64,000 nt of DNA. Source: Salinicoccus luteus DSM 17002 (GTDB lineage Bacteria; Bacillota; Bacilli; Staphylococcales; Salinicoccaceae). Every line of letters begins with the position of its first letter. The stretch's first letter is position 1. Below are positions 9,801 through 18,020 of this stretch, in pieces. Both the position numbers and the translations under genes were made by a program. The notes below the pieces were generated by a model, which did no database searches, was not told the origin of the DNA, and was given only the letters and a program-made list of their open reading frames with translations. Location: NCBI RefSeq assembly GCF_000712035.1, contig NZ_JONV01000011.1, forward strand, positions 1 through 64,000, given 5' to 3'.

Positions 9801-10308
9801 GCTCTTCCCAATTGCGATAGATGAGCTCGAGGTCATGCATCTTGTCCTGGATCCGCCCGGACGGTGTCTCGATGCGCCCGAAATCATCGGGTGATACGCG
9901 GTAGGCGCGGAATTCGCTCAGCATGTCCAGCACCTTTCCGGAGAATTTTATGTACTGTGCACTGTCGCGGTAGAAATCGAACTCCGACTTCATCTCATTC
10001 ATCATCTTATGGAGCAGCATGATATGGCCGCTCTCCGACAGGGCATCCCGTGTGGAATGGCCCGTCTCATTGAAGATATGCCACATCAGGCGTGCAAAAC
10101 TGAAGACTGCGGTCCGCAGGCTTCCGACACCCGGGTTCTCCCCCGTCGGGTTGGTGATGATGTTCTCATACCTCAATGTGTTCTGCGTAGGGGTGATGAT
10201 ATAGATGCTCGAACCGAGCGGCGCCTCACTGGTGATGGCGTCTATCTCATCGAACATGCGCTGCGTCTTTCCGGTGCCGCTGATTCCCGTCCAAATGTTG
10301 ATTCCCAT
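6799..10308 (-). CDS. addB: ATP-dependent nuclease subunit B (AddB/RexB)
   Basis: AddB is the partner of AddA. It cuts the 5' strand and holds the Chi-recognition locus. The 1169-residue protein begins with a Walker A-like GISGTGKT and ends with a PD-(D/E)XK nuclease (LRGKIDRVDMYE ... VNLIDYKSS). The four-cysteine Fe-S cluster that staples the nuclease domain is visible: one Cys in FFRCPFQHF, then Cys-X2-Cys-X5-Cys in CEMCDFKSAC near residues 1124-1133. The start is the ATG of MGINIWTG, eight bases after AAGGAG; the GTG three codons earlier overlaps that site. A terminator separates it from upstream spsB. Confidence 0.97.
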   Translation of the reverse strand: MGINIWTGISGTGKTQRMFDEIDAITSEAPLGSSIYIITPTQNTLRYENIITNPTGENPGVGSLRTAVFSFARLMWHIFNETGHSTRDALSESGHIMLLHKMMNEMKSEFDFYRDSAQYIKFSGKVLDMLSEFRAYRVSPDDFGRIETPSGRIQDKMHDLELIYRNWEERITELQIEDINLADQFIDLLYSDTPIRSLEDAVIYIDGFHNFTESEFALIQALETRVREINLLLTHQGTNKQLFRKTDSVIERLRYYMGDHRLSFEHFGEDFRRSSRNGLIQVERYFDQSESIYDYDGVVFTEAPNVLEEVNDVAREIESLVFDGKAYYTDFGVLYRDANYEPVIQSVFRRYGISYHIDQKVPMHSHPFIQFIMSLLECYMRNYEFGAFMNVLKTGYLCEASERHYIDQLENFVLERGLGGSALFDDEQFRYHTEVTDEGIRRVDRSDAYAGMIDFKNAVLEKLEKVFREFRKDGTVRDYISVIYDFIVDEGIIDVLAEEMEALDERNEIQTRDETEQAYNMFIRLLDDAYTVFDDEQVPFALFYETFIDGLRNAEFSLLPSTIDQVMVGSLDLSKVENKKYIFIIGLNRDVMPRESRNTEIISDEEKTVFEHADIELSPSSRTLAQDERFVFYLGVTRATEGLYLSWSSTLPSGEVTKISPFLEELLPGEARVKNYEYRRTAEYDRFNPSRLITSIESMEPLLHLKVREMMTAPVRTPEEFLELPEYRGWIEAYHVLMKERWHDVYPRLKRNLTYDNRAEPLTREAAVALYTPEMNASVSRFESFFRCPFQHFSRYGLKLKVRKPYQVAPLELGNLYHEVLYDVVKSLDYTLRHPDEKIREQVAESIERFSQAIQFGIFEHTGYYKSLKSRARDAIIKLLMFMKDIESLGHYRIADVELSFGFRDSPMEEVTLTSNDGYKIHLRGKIDRVDMYETKDGAYVNLIDYKSSTRSISREGVLNGLELQMMTYMHVLMDQGRRHFGKEKIMPNSMLFFPVRDPLLSLDDEAALEAAEAEHKKRMRPDGVFINEHAEYDVQLDETSIGIRGMLADLDDFKEYNRYLPISVSKNGKINARTRSKYFSPELFRHYADHIMDMYRNATDEIYGGEVLASPMATDAGNTRLACEMCDFKSACHIDALMNRQDIRKNELDEEAVSLFESEVSIDGPVDR

Positions 10309-10330
10309 ATGCTTCACTCCTTATGAGTAG

Positions 10331-10357
10331 ACAAAAGACACCCCGCGGGGTGCCTTT
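10331..10357 (-). terminator. Terminator between spsB and addB
   Basis: A perfect CACCCCGCGGGGTG hairpin (10339-10352) has a T-rich tract on both sides (TCTTTTGT on minus, CCTTTTT on plus). It abuts the spsB stop codon. Confidence 0.7.
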
Positions 10358-10891
10358 TTATTCAAAATTTAATGCAATCCTGTTGAATGGCCAGAACCTG
10401 AGCTGTACTTCCCCGACGATCTGGGATTCATCGACCATACCAAAGTCGCGGCTGTCGCGGCTCAGCGGCCTGTTGTCGCCAAGCACGAGATACTGCCCTT
10501 CCGGTATGGTATCCCCCTCGACCCCAAGGTCCTCGAGCGTAAAGTTATCCATGTACGAATCTGTCCTGTGCGCCACGTAATCCTCTTCCAGCGGCTCGCC
10601 ATTCACATAGACCTGCTTGTCCTCCATCGTCACCGTATCCCCGGGCGTACCGATGATGCGCTTGACATATGCAGGGCCCGCTTCCGAATGGAAGACGATG
10701 ATGTCACCCGTTTCATATTCGCCGAAATTGTCCACGAACTTGTTTACAACCACACGGTCCTCGTCTTCAAAGGTCGGGTCCATGCTGAGCCCGTCCACTG
10801 TATAGGAGACGAAAAGAAATGACCGGATCAGGACGATGAGCACGACAGCTATCAGAATCGCAACAAGCCATTCGCCTATTTCCTTCTTCAT
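10358..10891 (-). CDS. spsB: Type I signal peptidase (SpsB/SipS)
   Basis: A 177-residue membrane-bound serine protease that removes signal peptides from exported proteins at the outer face of the membrane. One N-terminal transmembrane helix (about 8-28) is followed by the catalytic Ser36 in GLSMDPTF and the general-base Lys77 in AYVKRIIG. The same Ser36/Lys77 positions are known in S. aureus SpsB. The box VLGDNRPLSRDSRDFG is also present. No second, catalytically inactive signal peptidase homologue (spsA type) is adjacent. It follows the TVP38-like gene by six bases and is probably cotranscribed with it. Confidence 0.95.
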   Translation of the reverse strand: MKKEIGEWLVAILIAVVLIVLIRSFLFVSYTVDGLSMDPTFEDEDRVVVNKFVDNFGEYETGDIIVFHSEAGPAYVKRIIGTPGDTVTMEDKQVYVNGEPLEEDYVAHRTDSYMDNFTLEDLGVEGDTIPEGQYLVLGDNRPLSRDSRDFGMVDESQIVGEVQLRFWPFNRIALNFE

Positions 10892-10897
10892 TCAACT

Positions 10898-11509
10898 TCA
10901 CCCCTGTTTCTCTAGTTTACGGTTTATATATTTCTGGTACCATTTCGAGAAGAAATAGAGTACCACAAGGAATATGACTGACAGCGTCAACTGCAGCGGT
11001 GAAGTGAAAAATGATGTGATGTCATATCCGACGATTGACATCAGCAGGATCATAATCGCTTTTGCTACAATCAATATAGATAAGTATACGGTTTTTCTCA
11101 TGTTGGATAAAGCTGCGATTACATTGATGACAGAACTTGGCGTAAACGGCAGGGACAGCAGGATGAGCAGAAACGAGAAGCCCTTCAGGTCGATGAAGGC
11201 CAGCATCTTCCTGAGCCGCTCATGCTTCATTATATACCTCTGTGCCGGTTTTCTGAAGAAATACCTGACTGTGAGGAATACCAGATAGCTTCCAAATACG
11301 GTAGCCGAGTAGCTCGACAGGAAGCCCAGTACGAAGCCGTACGAATTGATGTTGATGATGACAATGGCAAATAGCGGAAGGAAGGGAAGGAAGGCCTCGG
11401 CCATTGCAAGCAGGAAGCCTACGATGATCCCGAGCGCCTCCACCTCTTCGAACAGTGACTCCAACCCTTCCTGGGTCGTCAATTTTTCCAGCAGTGTTTC
11501 CAGTTCCAC
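10898..11509 (-). CDS. TVP38/TMEM64 (VTT domain) membrane protein
   Basis: About 203 residues with five to six hydrophobic segments. The VTT/SNARE-associated core is recognisable: EAFLPFLPLFAIVIIN, GFLSSYSATVFGSYLVF and the re-entrant motif LLSLPFTPSSVINVIAA. This family is related to DedA proteins and is tied to lipid scrambling or membrane maintenance, but the exact role here is unknown. The start is chosen as the GTG of VELETLLEK, with GAGG eight bases upstream. The longer ATG start at 11527 has no ribosome binding site. Confidence 0.75.
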   Translation of the reverse strand: MELETLLEKLTTQEGLESLFEEVEALGIIVGFLLAMAEAFLPFLPLFAIVIININSYGFVLGFLSSYSATVFGSYLVFLTVRYFFRKPAQRYIMKHERLRKMLAFIDLKGFSFLLILLSLPFTPSSVINVIAALSNMRKTVYLSILIVAKAIMILLMSIVGYDITSFFTSPLQLTLSVIFLVVLYFFSKWYQKYINRKLEKQG

Positions 11510-11532
11510 ACACATAACCTCGCACATTTAAT

Positions 11533-11561
11533 AAAGGCTATATTACAGTGTAATATAGCCT
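11533..11561 (-). terminator. Terminator after pgi
   Basis: A perfect 13-bp-arm hairpin (AGGCTATATTACA and its complement, one-base loop) at 11535-11561 is followed on minus by TTTATTAAA. It lies between the pgi stop and the next gene. The T tract is short, so termination may be partial. Confidence 0.6.
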
Positions 11562-11585
11562 GAGTATCTTCCAATTATATAATTT

Positions 11586-12908
11586 TTATTTGAGTCTGTC
11601 ATTCAATTGTTTTCGCAGGTCCTCAAATCCTGATTTTCCGAGGAGTGCAAACATGTTCTGCTTGTATGCCTCCACACCCGGCTGGTTGAATGGATTGACA
11701 CCGAGCAGGTATCCGCTCATCGCACAGGCGATTTCAAAGAAGTAGACCATATACCCGAATGTATATGCATCAAGCTTCGGCACACTCACAATCATGTTCG
11801 GCACGCCACCGTCCACATGGGCAAGCACCGTCCCCCGCATGGCCTGGTGGTTTACCTCATCCACCGTCATGCCTTCGAGGTAGTTCAGGCCGTCTAAGTC
11901 CTGTTCTTCGGCCTCAATCACCACATCGCTCTCGGGCGTCTCCACATTGATGACCGTCTCCATGAGCATGCGGCGTCCCTCCTGTATATACTGGCCGAGC
12001 GAGTGGAGGTCCGTCGTGAAGTTGGCACTATGGGGCAGGATGCCCTTGTTGTCCTTGCCTTCACTTTCGCCGAACAGCTGCTTCCACCACTCCCCAAAGT
12101 AGGAGAGGCGCGCCTCATAGTTGATCAGCATCTCCACATCGTACCCCTTGTTGTAGAGGGCATTGCGGACCACTGCGTACTGGTATGCCGGATTCTTTTC
12201 AAGCGATGCTTCCGAGAGGTCGCCCATTGCATCCTTTGCACCTTCCATCATCTTTTCGATCTCGATGCCTGCAGCCGCAATCGGCAGCAGCCCCACTGCC
12301 GTCAGAACCGAATACCTGCCGCCGACATCATCCGGTACGACGAACATTTCATAGCCTTTTTCACGTCCGAGCGTATTGAGTGCACCCTTCTCCTTGTCGG
12401 TCGTCACATAGATGCGCTCTGCCGGATTGTCATATTTCTCTTCAAGCAGCTTCTTGAAGACGCGGAACGCAATCGCAGGTTCGGTCGTCGTGCCGGACTT
12501 GCTGATGACGTTGATTGAGAAGTCCCTGTCCTTCAGATGGTCCTTGAGCTCATTCATATAGTGGCTCGAGAGCTGGTGCCCTGCGAATATGATTTCGGGG
12601 CCGTCCTGGCCGAATGTCGGCGTCAGCATCTCAACCGCCGCCTTCGCGCCGAGGTAGGAGCCGCCGATACCGATGACAACGAGCACATCGGAGTCCGAAC
12701 GGATCTTTTCTGCGGACTGCTGGATGCGTGAGAATTCTTCCCTGTCATAGTTCTCGGGGAGGTCCACCCAGCCGAGGAAGTCGCTTCCGGCGCCCGTGCC
12801 CTTGTGGATCATATCATGTGCACTTGAAACGAAAGGCGCGAGTCCCGACAGTTCCTCTTCACTCATGAATGATGATGCATTTGAATAATCGAATTTAATA
12901 TGTGTCAT
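11586..12908 (-). CDS. pgi: Glucose-6-phosphate isomerase
   Basis: The enzyme interconverts glucose 6-phosphate and fructose 6-phosphate in the cytosolic glycolytic and gluconeogenic pathway. The 440-residue length is typical of the short Firmicute form. Family signatures are [16 protein letters not shown] near residue 80, [31 protein letters not shown] and the C-terminal [18 protein letters not shown] precedes the ATG by about six bases. A promoter-like pair lies in the gap to trpA, so pgi need not depend on the trp leader. Confidence 0.97.
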   Translation of the reverse strand: MTHIKFDYSNASSFMSEEELSGLAPFVSSAHDMIHKGTGAGSDFLGWVDLPENYDREEFSRIQQSAEKIRSDSDVLVVIGIGGSYLGAKAAVEMLTPTFGQDGPEIIFAGHQLSSHYMNELKDHLKDRDFSINVISKSGTTTEPAIAFRVFKKLLEEKYDNPAERIYVTTDKEKGALNTLGREKGYEMFVVPDDVGGRYSVLTAVGLLPIAAAGIEIEKMMEGAKDAMGDLSEASLEKNPAYQYAVVRNALYNKGYDVEMLINYEARLSYFGEWWKQLFGESEGKDNKGILPHSANFTTDLHSLGQYIQEGRRMLMETVINVETPESDVVIEAEEQDLDGLNYLEGMTVDEVNHQAMRGTVLAHVDGGVPNMIVSVPKLDAYTFGYMVYFFEIACAMSGYLLGVNPFNQPGVEAYKQNMFALLGKSGFEDLRKQLNDRLK

Positions 12909-12942
12909 AGGTATCCTCCAATTGGTTTATCCATCATCTTTT

Positions 12943-12972
12943 ATTGTAGATAAAAACAGGAGCCCATTTCAA
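12943..12972 (-). promoter_or_regulatory. Candidate sigma-A promoter for pgi
   Basis: Minus strand TTGAAA (12972-12967), 18-base spacer, TACAAT (12948-12943), placed just after the trpA stop and 35 bases before the pgi start. Confidence 0.5.
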
Positions 12973-13770
12973 TTATTTTGTCGCATTTGCCGCAATATCC
13001 CTGTTTTTGGGGATGAGCGACTGTATTTCCTCCGCCTTTCCTTCATGCAGCAGATTGACGATGCGGCTGCCGACGATGACACCGTCGCAGTGTGCACCGA
13101 TCTTCTCGGCCTGCTCGGCATCATTGATGCCGAAACCGGCACATACCGGCACATCACTTTCCCGGCTGATCTTCTCAAGGTGGTCGTAGAGGGAGTCGAC
13201 GAAGCCTTCCCTCACGCCCGTCGTGCCGTTGACCGTCACTGCATAGATGAACCCTTCAGCGCCTTCGATGACTTCCTTGATGCGCGCTTCGGAACTTGTC
13301 AATGTGATGAATCGGATCATCGCAATGTCATATTTCGCAAGGGGTGCGCCGAACTCGCGCTCCTCCTCCAGGGGCACATCCGGAATGATGACGCCTGAGA
13401 CGCCCGCCTCATGTGAAAGTTCTGCAAAGCGTTCGGCACCAAGACGCAGCACAGGATTGGCATAGGTCATGATTACGACCGGGATGGATACCTCGTGCTT
13501 GATCCGTGCAAGTTCCACCAGCACCTTCTCAAGTGTGACGCCCTGTGACAGTGCGCGCTGGCCAGCTGCTTGTATGGCCGGGCCGTCAGCAACGGGATCT
13601 GAAAACGGGATGCCGAGCTCCACGATCGATACACCGGATGCTTCAAGCGACTGTATCTGCCCCTTCAGATTCTGGAGACCGCCGTCGCCCGCCATGATAT
13701 ATGCGATGAACGCCTTCTCGTCCTGTGCCTTTAGTGTGCCGAATGCCTTTTCCAATTCAAATTTGCTCAT
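12973..13770 (-). CDS. trpA: Tryptophan synthase alpha chain
   Basis: TrpA cleaves indole-3-glycerol phosphate to indole and glyceraldehyde 3-phosphate, and the indole is channelled to TrpB. The 265-residue TIM barrel has the catalytic Glu51 ([11 protein letters not shown]) and Asp62 (ADGPAIQ). [12 protein letters not shown] and [11 protein letters not shown] are the phosphate-binding loops. It is the last gene of trpDCFBA. Its start overlaps the trpB stop by four bases (ATGA type), so the two are translationally coupled. Confidence 0.97.
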   Translation of the reverse strand: MSKFELEKAFGTLKAQDEKAFIAYIMAGDGGLQNLKGQIQSLEASGVSIVELGIPFSDPVADGPAIQAAGQRALSQGVTLEKVLVELARIKHEVSIPVVIMTYANPVLRLGAERFAELSHEAGVSGVIIPDVPLEEEREFGAPLAKYDIAMIRFITLTSSEARIKEVIEGAEGFIYAVTVNGTTGVREGFVDSLYDHLEKISRESDVPVCAGFGINDAEQAEKIGAHCDGVIVGSRIVNLLHEGKAEEIQSLIPKNRDIAANATK

Positions 13771-14972
13771 AGTTCCCTTCCTTCCTCTCTTGCCTTGATT
13801 TGTGCCACGTCCTTGTCTCCGCGTCCCGACAGACAGATGACCAGTGTTTCATCCGGTGACATCCCTGCCGCCATCTTCACTGCATGGGAGACCGCATGGG
13901 CACTCTCGAGCGCCGGGATGATGCCTTCGGTATGCGACAGGAGTTTGAAGGCTTCAAGTGCCTCCTCATCCGTCACATGCTCGTATTCCGCCCGTTCGAT
14001 ATCCTTCAGGTGGCTGTGCTCCGGTCCGATGCCCGGGTAGTCCAGTCCGGCTGAAATGGAATAGGCCTCCTGCACCTGCCCCGCTTCGTCCTGCAGCAGA
14101 TGCATCTTGGCACCGTGCAGGATGCCGATGGATCCTTCATTCAATGAAGCGGCGTGCTCGCCGGATGGTATGCCATGGCCGGATGCCTCGACACCGACAA
14201 GACGGACCCCACCGTCATCGATGAATGGATGGAACATGCCGATTGCATTGCTCCCTCCGCCGATGCATGCCACGACCGCATCAGGCAGCCTGCCTTCCTT
14301 ATCAAGCATCTGCTGCTTCGTCTCCTTGCCGATGACCGACTGCAGGTCCCGCACAATCTGCGGGAACGGATGCGGCCCCATCGCCGAACCGAGGATATAG
14401 TGCGTATCCTCGACGTTCGCGACCCAGTAGCGCAGCGCTTCATTGACGGCATCCTTGAGCGTGCCCCTGCCCTGGTCGACACTGACGACTTTGGCACCGA
14501 GCAGCTCCATGCGGAAGACGTTCAGCTCCTGGCGCTTCACATCCTCCTTGCCCATGAAGACCACACACTCCAGGTCGAGCAGTGCACATACGGTTGCTGT
14601 CGCCACGCCGTGCTGGCCGGCTCCCGTTTCTGCAACGACCTTCTTCTTGCCCATCCGTTTCGTGAGCAGCGCCTGGCCGATCGTATTGTTGATCTTATGT
14701 GCACCCGTGTGATTCAAGTCCTCGCGCTTGAGGTAGATTTTTGCGCCGCCGGCCTTCTTCGACAAGCGTTCCGCGTAATAGAGCGGGGACTCCCTGCCGA
14801 CATAGTCCTTCAGGTAGTGGTTGAGCTCCTGCTGGAATGCTTCGTCATACTGGGCAGATTTATATTCCGCCTCCAGTTCCTTGATGGCACCCATCAGTGT
14901 CTCCGGCACATACCTGCCGCCGTATTCTCCGTAGTGGCCGTTTTCATTCGGCTGAGTGTAGATCTGTTTCAT
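13767..14972 (-). CDS. trpB: Tryptophan synthase beta chain
   Basis: TrpB condenses indole with serine to give tryptophan using pyridoxal phosphate. The 401-residue protein has the PLP lysine Lys93 in [13 protein letters not shown], the glycine-rich phosphate cradle [15 protein letters not shown], and the active-site Glu in [14 protein letters not shown]. The start ATG lies 29 bases inside the trpF 3' end. This is the TrpB1 type that pairs with TrpA. Confidence 0.97.
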   Translation of the reverse strand: MKQIYTQPNENGHYGEYGGRYVPETLMGAIKELEAEYKSAQYDEAFQQELNHYLKDYVGRESPLYYAERLSKKAGGAKIYLKREDLNHTGAHKINNTIGQALLTKRMGKKKVVAETGAGQHGVATATVCALLDLECVVFMGKEDVKRQELNVFRMELLGAKVVSVDQGRGTLKDAVNEALRYWVANVEDTHYILGSAMGPHPFPQIVRDLQSVIGKETKQQMLDKEGRLPDAVVACIGGGSNAIGMFHPFIDDGGVRLVGVEASGHGIPSGEHAASLNEGSIGILHGAKMHLLQDEAGQVQEAYSISAGLDYPGIGPEHSHLKDIERAEYEHVTDEEALEAFKLLSHTEGIIPALESAHAVSHAVKMAAGMSPDETLVICLSGRGDKDVAQIKAREEGREL

Positions 14973-15579
14973 TTATATGCACACCTTTCATCTGTTCAGT
15001 CAATTCGAATATTTTCTTCCTGTCTTTCACACCATCCGTCTCCACGCCGCTTGAGATGTCGACATATGCCGGTGATACGGCTTCATATGCCTGACGGACA
15101 TTGCCGCTGTTGATGCCGCCTGCGAGAATGAGGCGGCTCTGGTCCACGCCCGGGTGATCGAGGGCCGACCAGTCGAATGTATGGCCTGTACCTCCCCGGT
15201 ACTTGCCCGGCGGGCTGTCGATCAGTATATAGTCTGCACTGTAGCGGAACATCTCCCGGATATCCGTCTGGCGGATGGAGAAGGCCTTGATTACAGGGAT
15301 ATCCAGCGCTTCTGCATAGTCCCGCGATTCGTCCCCATGCAGCTGGACAAAATCCAGGCCGACCGCCTCGTATATCCGCCTCACTTCATCGATCGGCTCA
15401 TTGACGAAGACACCGGTACAGTCTATGTCCTGCCCGACGGCACGGACGATTTCACGCGCCTCTGCCACACCGATCTTCCGGCGGCTGTCGGCGAACATCA
15501 GGCCGATCATGTCCACCCCTGCCTCCACTGCCCACCGGGCCGCTTCCACCGACTGGATGCCGCAGATCTTGATCTTCAT
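14944..15579 (-). CDS. trpF: Phosphoribosylanthranilate isomerase
   Basis: TrpF performs the Amadori rearrangement of phosphoribosylanthranilate. The 211-residue TIM barrel starts with the catalytic cysteine motif KIKICGIQ. It continues with [23 protein letters not shown] and the C-terminal phosphate site [10 protein letters not shown] and VDISSGVE. It overlaps trpC by four bases and trpB by 29, within a tightly packed operon. Confidence 0.95.
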   Translation of the reverse strand: MKIKICGIQSVEAARWAVEAGVDMIGLMFADSRRKIGVAEAREIVRAVGQDIDCTGVFVNEPIDEVRRIYEAVGLDFVQLHGDESRDYAEALDIPVIKAFSIRQTDIREMFRYSADYILIDSPPGKYRGGTGHTFDWSALDHPGVDQSRLILAGGINSGNVRQAYEAVSPAYVDISSGVETDGVKDRKKIFELTEQMKGVHINETDLHSAE

Positions 15580-16343
15580 CTGCGCGGCACCTTGAGTGAG
15601 CGGATGGCCGCGTCCGGCTGTTCTGCACGCATCAGCGTCTCGCCGACAAGCAGCGCGCTTGCCCCTGCGTCCCGCATGCGTTCGGCATCCGCTTCCGTCT
15701 TTATCCCGCTCTCTGCAATGAAGTGCGTGGAGGCATCACCATATTTTGCGAGCAGCCGCTCAGTGTTTGCGATATCCACTTCGAATGTTTTGAGGTCCCG
15801 GTTGTTGACGCCGATGAGTTCCGGGGCGATCGCGAGCGCCCGTTCCATCTCCTCTTCCGTATGGACCTCGACGATCGCTTCCAGTCCATAGGTCCCGGCA
15901 TAGTCGTACAGGCGTTTCAGTGTCCCATCATCGAGGGCCGCCACAATGAGCAGGATGACATCGGCACCATACAGGTACGCCCGGTCGATCTGACGCTCGT
16001 CGATGATGAAGTCCTTGTTCAGTACCGGCACGCCGACCGCGCATTTCACCGCCTCAAGATCCCTCATGGATCCCTTGAAGTAGTTCTCGTCCGTCAATAC
16101 GGAAATTGCGTCCACACCGCCGGATACATACTTTGCAGCCTGCCCTTCCGGCTTGATGCTGATATTAATGTCCCCCCTTGAAGGGGATGCCCGCTTCACT
16201 TCTCCAATTACGGCCATCGTGCCTGAGGATTCAATCCGCTCCCTGAAGGAGACCGGCTTCCGGCTCCGAATGATCTGCTGGGCACCCAGTGACTGTATTT
16301 CAATGCGTTTATGTGAAATGATTTCTTCAAGTATTGCCGCCAT
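15576..16343 (-). CDS. trpC: Indole-3-glycerol-phosphate synthase
   Basis: TrpC closes the indole ring to give indole-3-glycerol phosphate. The 255-residue TIM barrel shows the conserved IGEVKRASPSRGDI with the catalytic Lys, DENYFKGS, LNKDFIIDE, LIGVNNRDLKTFEVD and FIAESGI. The start lies two bases after the trpD stop. The gene is a separate, unfused trpC, as in most Firmicutes. Confidence 0.96.
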   Translation of the reverse strand: MAAILEEIISHKRIEIQSLGAQQIIRSRKPVSFRERIESSGTMAVIGEVKRASPSRGDINISIKPEGQAAKYVSGGVDAISVLTDENYFKGSMRDLEAVKCAVGVPVLNKDFIIDERQIDRAYLYGADVILLIVAALDDGTLKRLYDYAGTYGLEAIVEVHTEEEMERALAIAPELIGVNNRDLKTFEVDIANTERLLAKYGDASTHFIAESGIKTEADAERMRDAGASALLVGETLMRAEQPDAAIRSLKVPRR

Positions 16344-16344
16344 T

Positions 16345-17406
16345 TTATATCCCGCCTTCTTGTGTGTAGGTAATCAGATGGTTCAATTTCGCCAGTGCCC
16401 TGCCGGAGTCGATGCTCTCCCGCGCCTTTTCGATGCCTTCCTCGATCGTCTGTGCCCGCTCGGCACTGAACAGGCCGAGCCCTGCATTCAGCAGGATCGT
16501 GTCACGCTGGGCCGGCGTCGCCCGCCCCGAGAGGACATCGAGGAGGATCTGCGCATTTTCACCGCTGTCGCCGCCGGTGATCGCCTCCTTCGAATATGTC
16601 GGCAGACCGACCGATTCCGGAGTGAACGTCATATTTTTGATTTCACCGCCATCGAGTATCGTCATATGGTTCTCGCCGAGCAGGGACGCCTCGTCCATCG
16701 AACCGGCGCCGTTGATGACTACAGCACGCTTCCTGCCGAGCCTTTTCAGCACCTGGGCCATCATCTCCACCTTGTCCCTGCGGTAGACGCCAAGGAACTG
16801 GTAGTCCAGTGACACCGGATTGATCAGCGGCCCGATCAGGTTGAAGATGGTCGGCACCTTCAGGTCATGCCGCACTTTCATGATCTGCTTGATCTTTGGA
16901 TGGGCATGGGGCGCAAAAAGGAATGCGATGTCATTCTCCTCGAGCAGGGTATCGATATCCTCCGTGTCAAAGGTCAGCGATACACCGATCTCCCCCAATA
17001 CATCCGAACTGCCCGTCTTGCTTGTGATGCTGCGGTTGCCGTGCTTGGCGACCTTCACGCCCGCCCCTGCCAGCACAAAGGCCGATGTCGTCGATATGTT
17101 GAAGCTGTTCGAACCGTCACCGCCCGTTCCGCAGTTGTCCATCACGCCATCGATATGGCGGCGGATCGGCATCGCATGCCTGCGCAGCACTTCGACGAGT
17201 GCTGCAATCTCCTCCACCGTCTCGCCCTTCGCCTTCAGTGCCATGAGGAGCGCTGCGATTTCACTGTCGCTGACTGCATCCAGCAGCAGGATCGATACCG
17301 CTTCTGACATCTCCTCGAAAGTCAGGTCTTCACGTTCGGATAATTTCGCCAGATATGGTTTCATACTTCTTTTTACTGTTGGATTCACTGCTTCTGATCT
17401 CATCAT
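16345..17406 (-). CDS. trpD: Anthranilate phosphoribosyltransferase
   Basis: TrpD joins anthranilate to PRPP. The 353-residue protein has the PRPP-binding glycine loop DNCGTGGDGSNSFNIS, KHGNRSITSKTGSSDVLG and FLFAPHAHPKIKQI. GGAGGG stands five to eight bases before two consecutive ATG codons at 17406 and 17403. It is the first gene after the T-box leaders. No trpE or trpG lies upstream: the next gene is patB-like, on the far side of the leader. Confidence 0.96.
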   Translation of the reverse strand: MMRSEAVNPTVKRSMKPYLAKLSEREDLTFEEMSEAVSILLLDAVSDSEIAALLMALKAKGETVEEIAALVEVLRRHAMPIRRHIDGVMDNCGTGGDGSNSFNISTTSAFVLAGAGVKVAKHGNRSITSKTGSSDVLGEIGVSLTFDTEDIDTLLEENDIAFLFAPHAHPKIKQIMKVRHDLKVPTIFNLIGPLINPVSLDYQFLGVYRRDKVEMMAQVLKRLGRKRAVVINGAGSMDEASLLGENHMTILDGGEIKNMTFTPESVGLPTYSKEAITGGDSGENAQILLDVLSGRATPAQRDTILLNAGLGLFSAERAQTIEEGIEKARESIDSGRALAKLNHLITYTQEGGI

Positions 17407-17417
17407 TTATCCCTCCC

Positions 17418-17657
17418 AGAATATAAAAAATCCTCCATGGACCAATATGGTCTATGGAGGACGATTTCACCGCGGTGCCACCTCGCATTGGGCCCATCCG
17501 GACCCCTGCTCTTGCCGCGTAACGTGCGGCGGACGGACGCATTCCGATCAGGCCCATTCATAGAACATGCATGCATCGGTTTCCAGCTTTCCCGACTCTC
17601 TGTGCCATGCGGTGCTCCACTACTTGTTCTGATATGCGTTCTCTTCTGTTTTTCTAT
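17418..17657 (-). promoter_or_regulatory. Second (promoter-distal) tryptophan T-box leader
   Basis: Read on minus, this holds GCACAGAGAGTCGGGAAAGC and then GAATGGGCC, where TGG (17556-17554) is the specifier codon. The T-box sequence AGGTGGCACCGCGG follows at 17483-17470. A terminator (arms CCTCCATAGACC / GGTCCATGGAGG, then ATTTTTT) lies at 17461-17425, just before the trpD ribosome binding site. Uncharged tRNA-Trp would pair with TGG and, through its GCCA 3' end, with TGGC in the T-box, allowing readthrough. Confidence 0.9.
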
Positions 17658-17659
17658 AC

Positions 17660-17925
17660 AAAAAGGCTCCCCTGTCTCTGAAAAAGGACGGGGAGCCGTG
17701 GTGCCACCTTTATTGACCGGTCGTGACCGGTCCACTCGAGATGCGGACGCATCTGCATCCACATCAACCATGTAACGTTGGAAAGACGCCGGTGCCTGAA
17801 TGATTTCGGCAGCCGGTTATACAGAAGTCCATTCACAAAATCATTGCACCGGTTCGCACCACCCACCGGCTCTCTTCAGCATGGAGAAATTGCTACTTCT
17901 CTTCTTCAATCAAAGGCTATTCAAT
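17660..17925 (-). promoter_or_regulatory. First (promoter-proximal) tryptophan T-box leader
   Basis: Read on minus, this has the Stem I start GAAGAAGAGAAGTAGC, then GGGTGGTGCGAACCGG and GTGAATGGACTTC with the TGG specifier at 17831-17829. The T-box AGGTGGCACCACGG is at 17709-17696. A strong terminator (GGCTCCCCGTC / GACAGGGGAGCC, then TTTTTG) lies at 17697-17660. Both leaders carry TGGC, matching the G discriminator base of tRNA-Trp. Confidence 0.92.
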
Positions 17926-17937
17926 TGATTGAATATT

Positions 17938-17966
17938 ATCATAATACAGTCACTTCACAATTACAA
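17938..17966 (-). promoter_or_regulatory. Candidate promoter of the trp leader and operon
   Basis: Minus strand TTGTAA (17966-17961), 17-base spacer, TATGAT (17943-17938). Transcription would start just ahead of the first T-box Stem I. Confidence 0.55.
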
Positions 17967-18020
17967 CCCAAAATCGAAAAAAACTTTTCCCGACTTCCAC
18001 ATTGCGTCCTGCAATGGCTC

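Noticed and set aside
10331-10357. Palindrome CACCCCGCGGGGTG as an operator
   Set aside because: Its position at the spsB stop and the flanking T tracts fit a terminator better.
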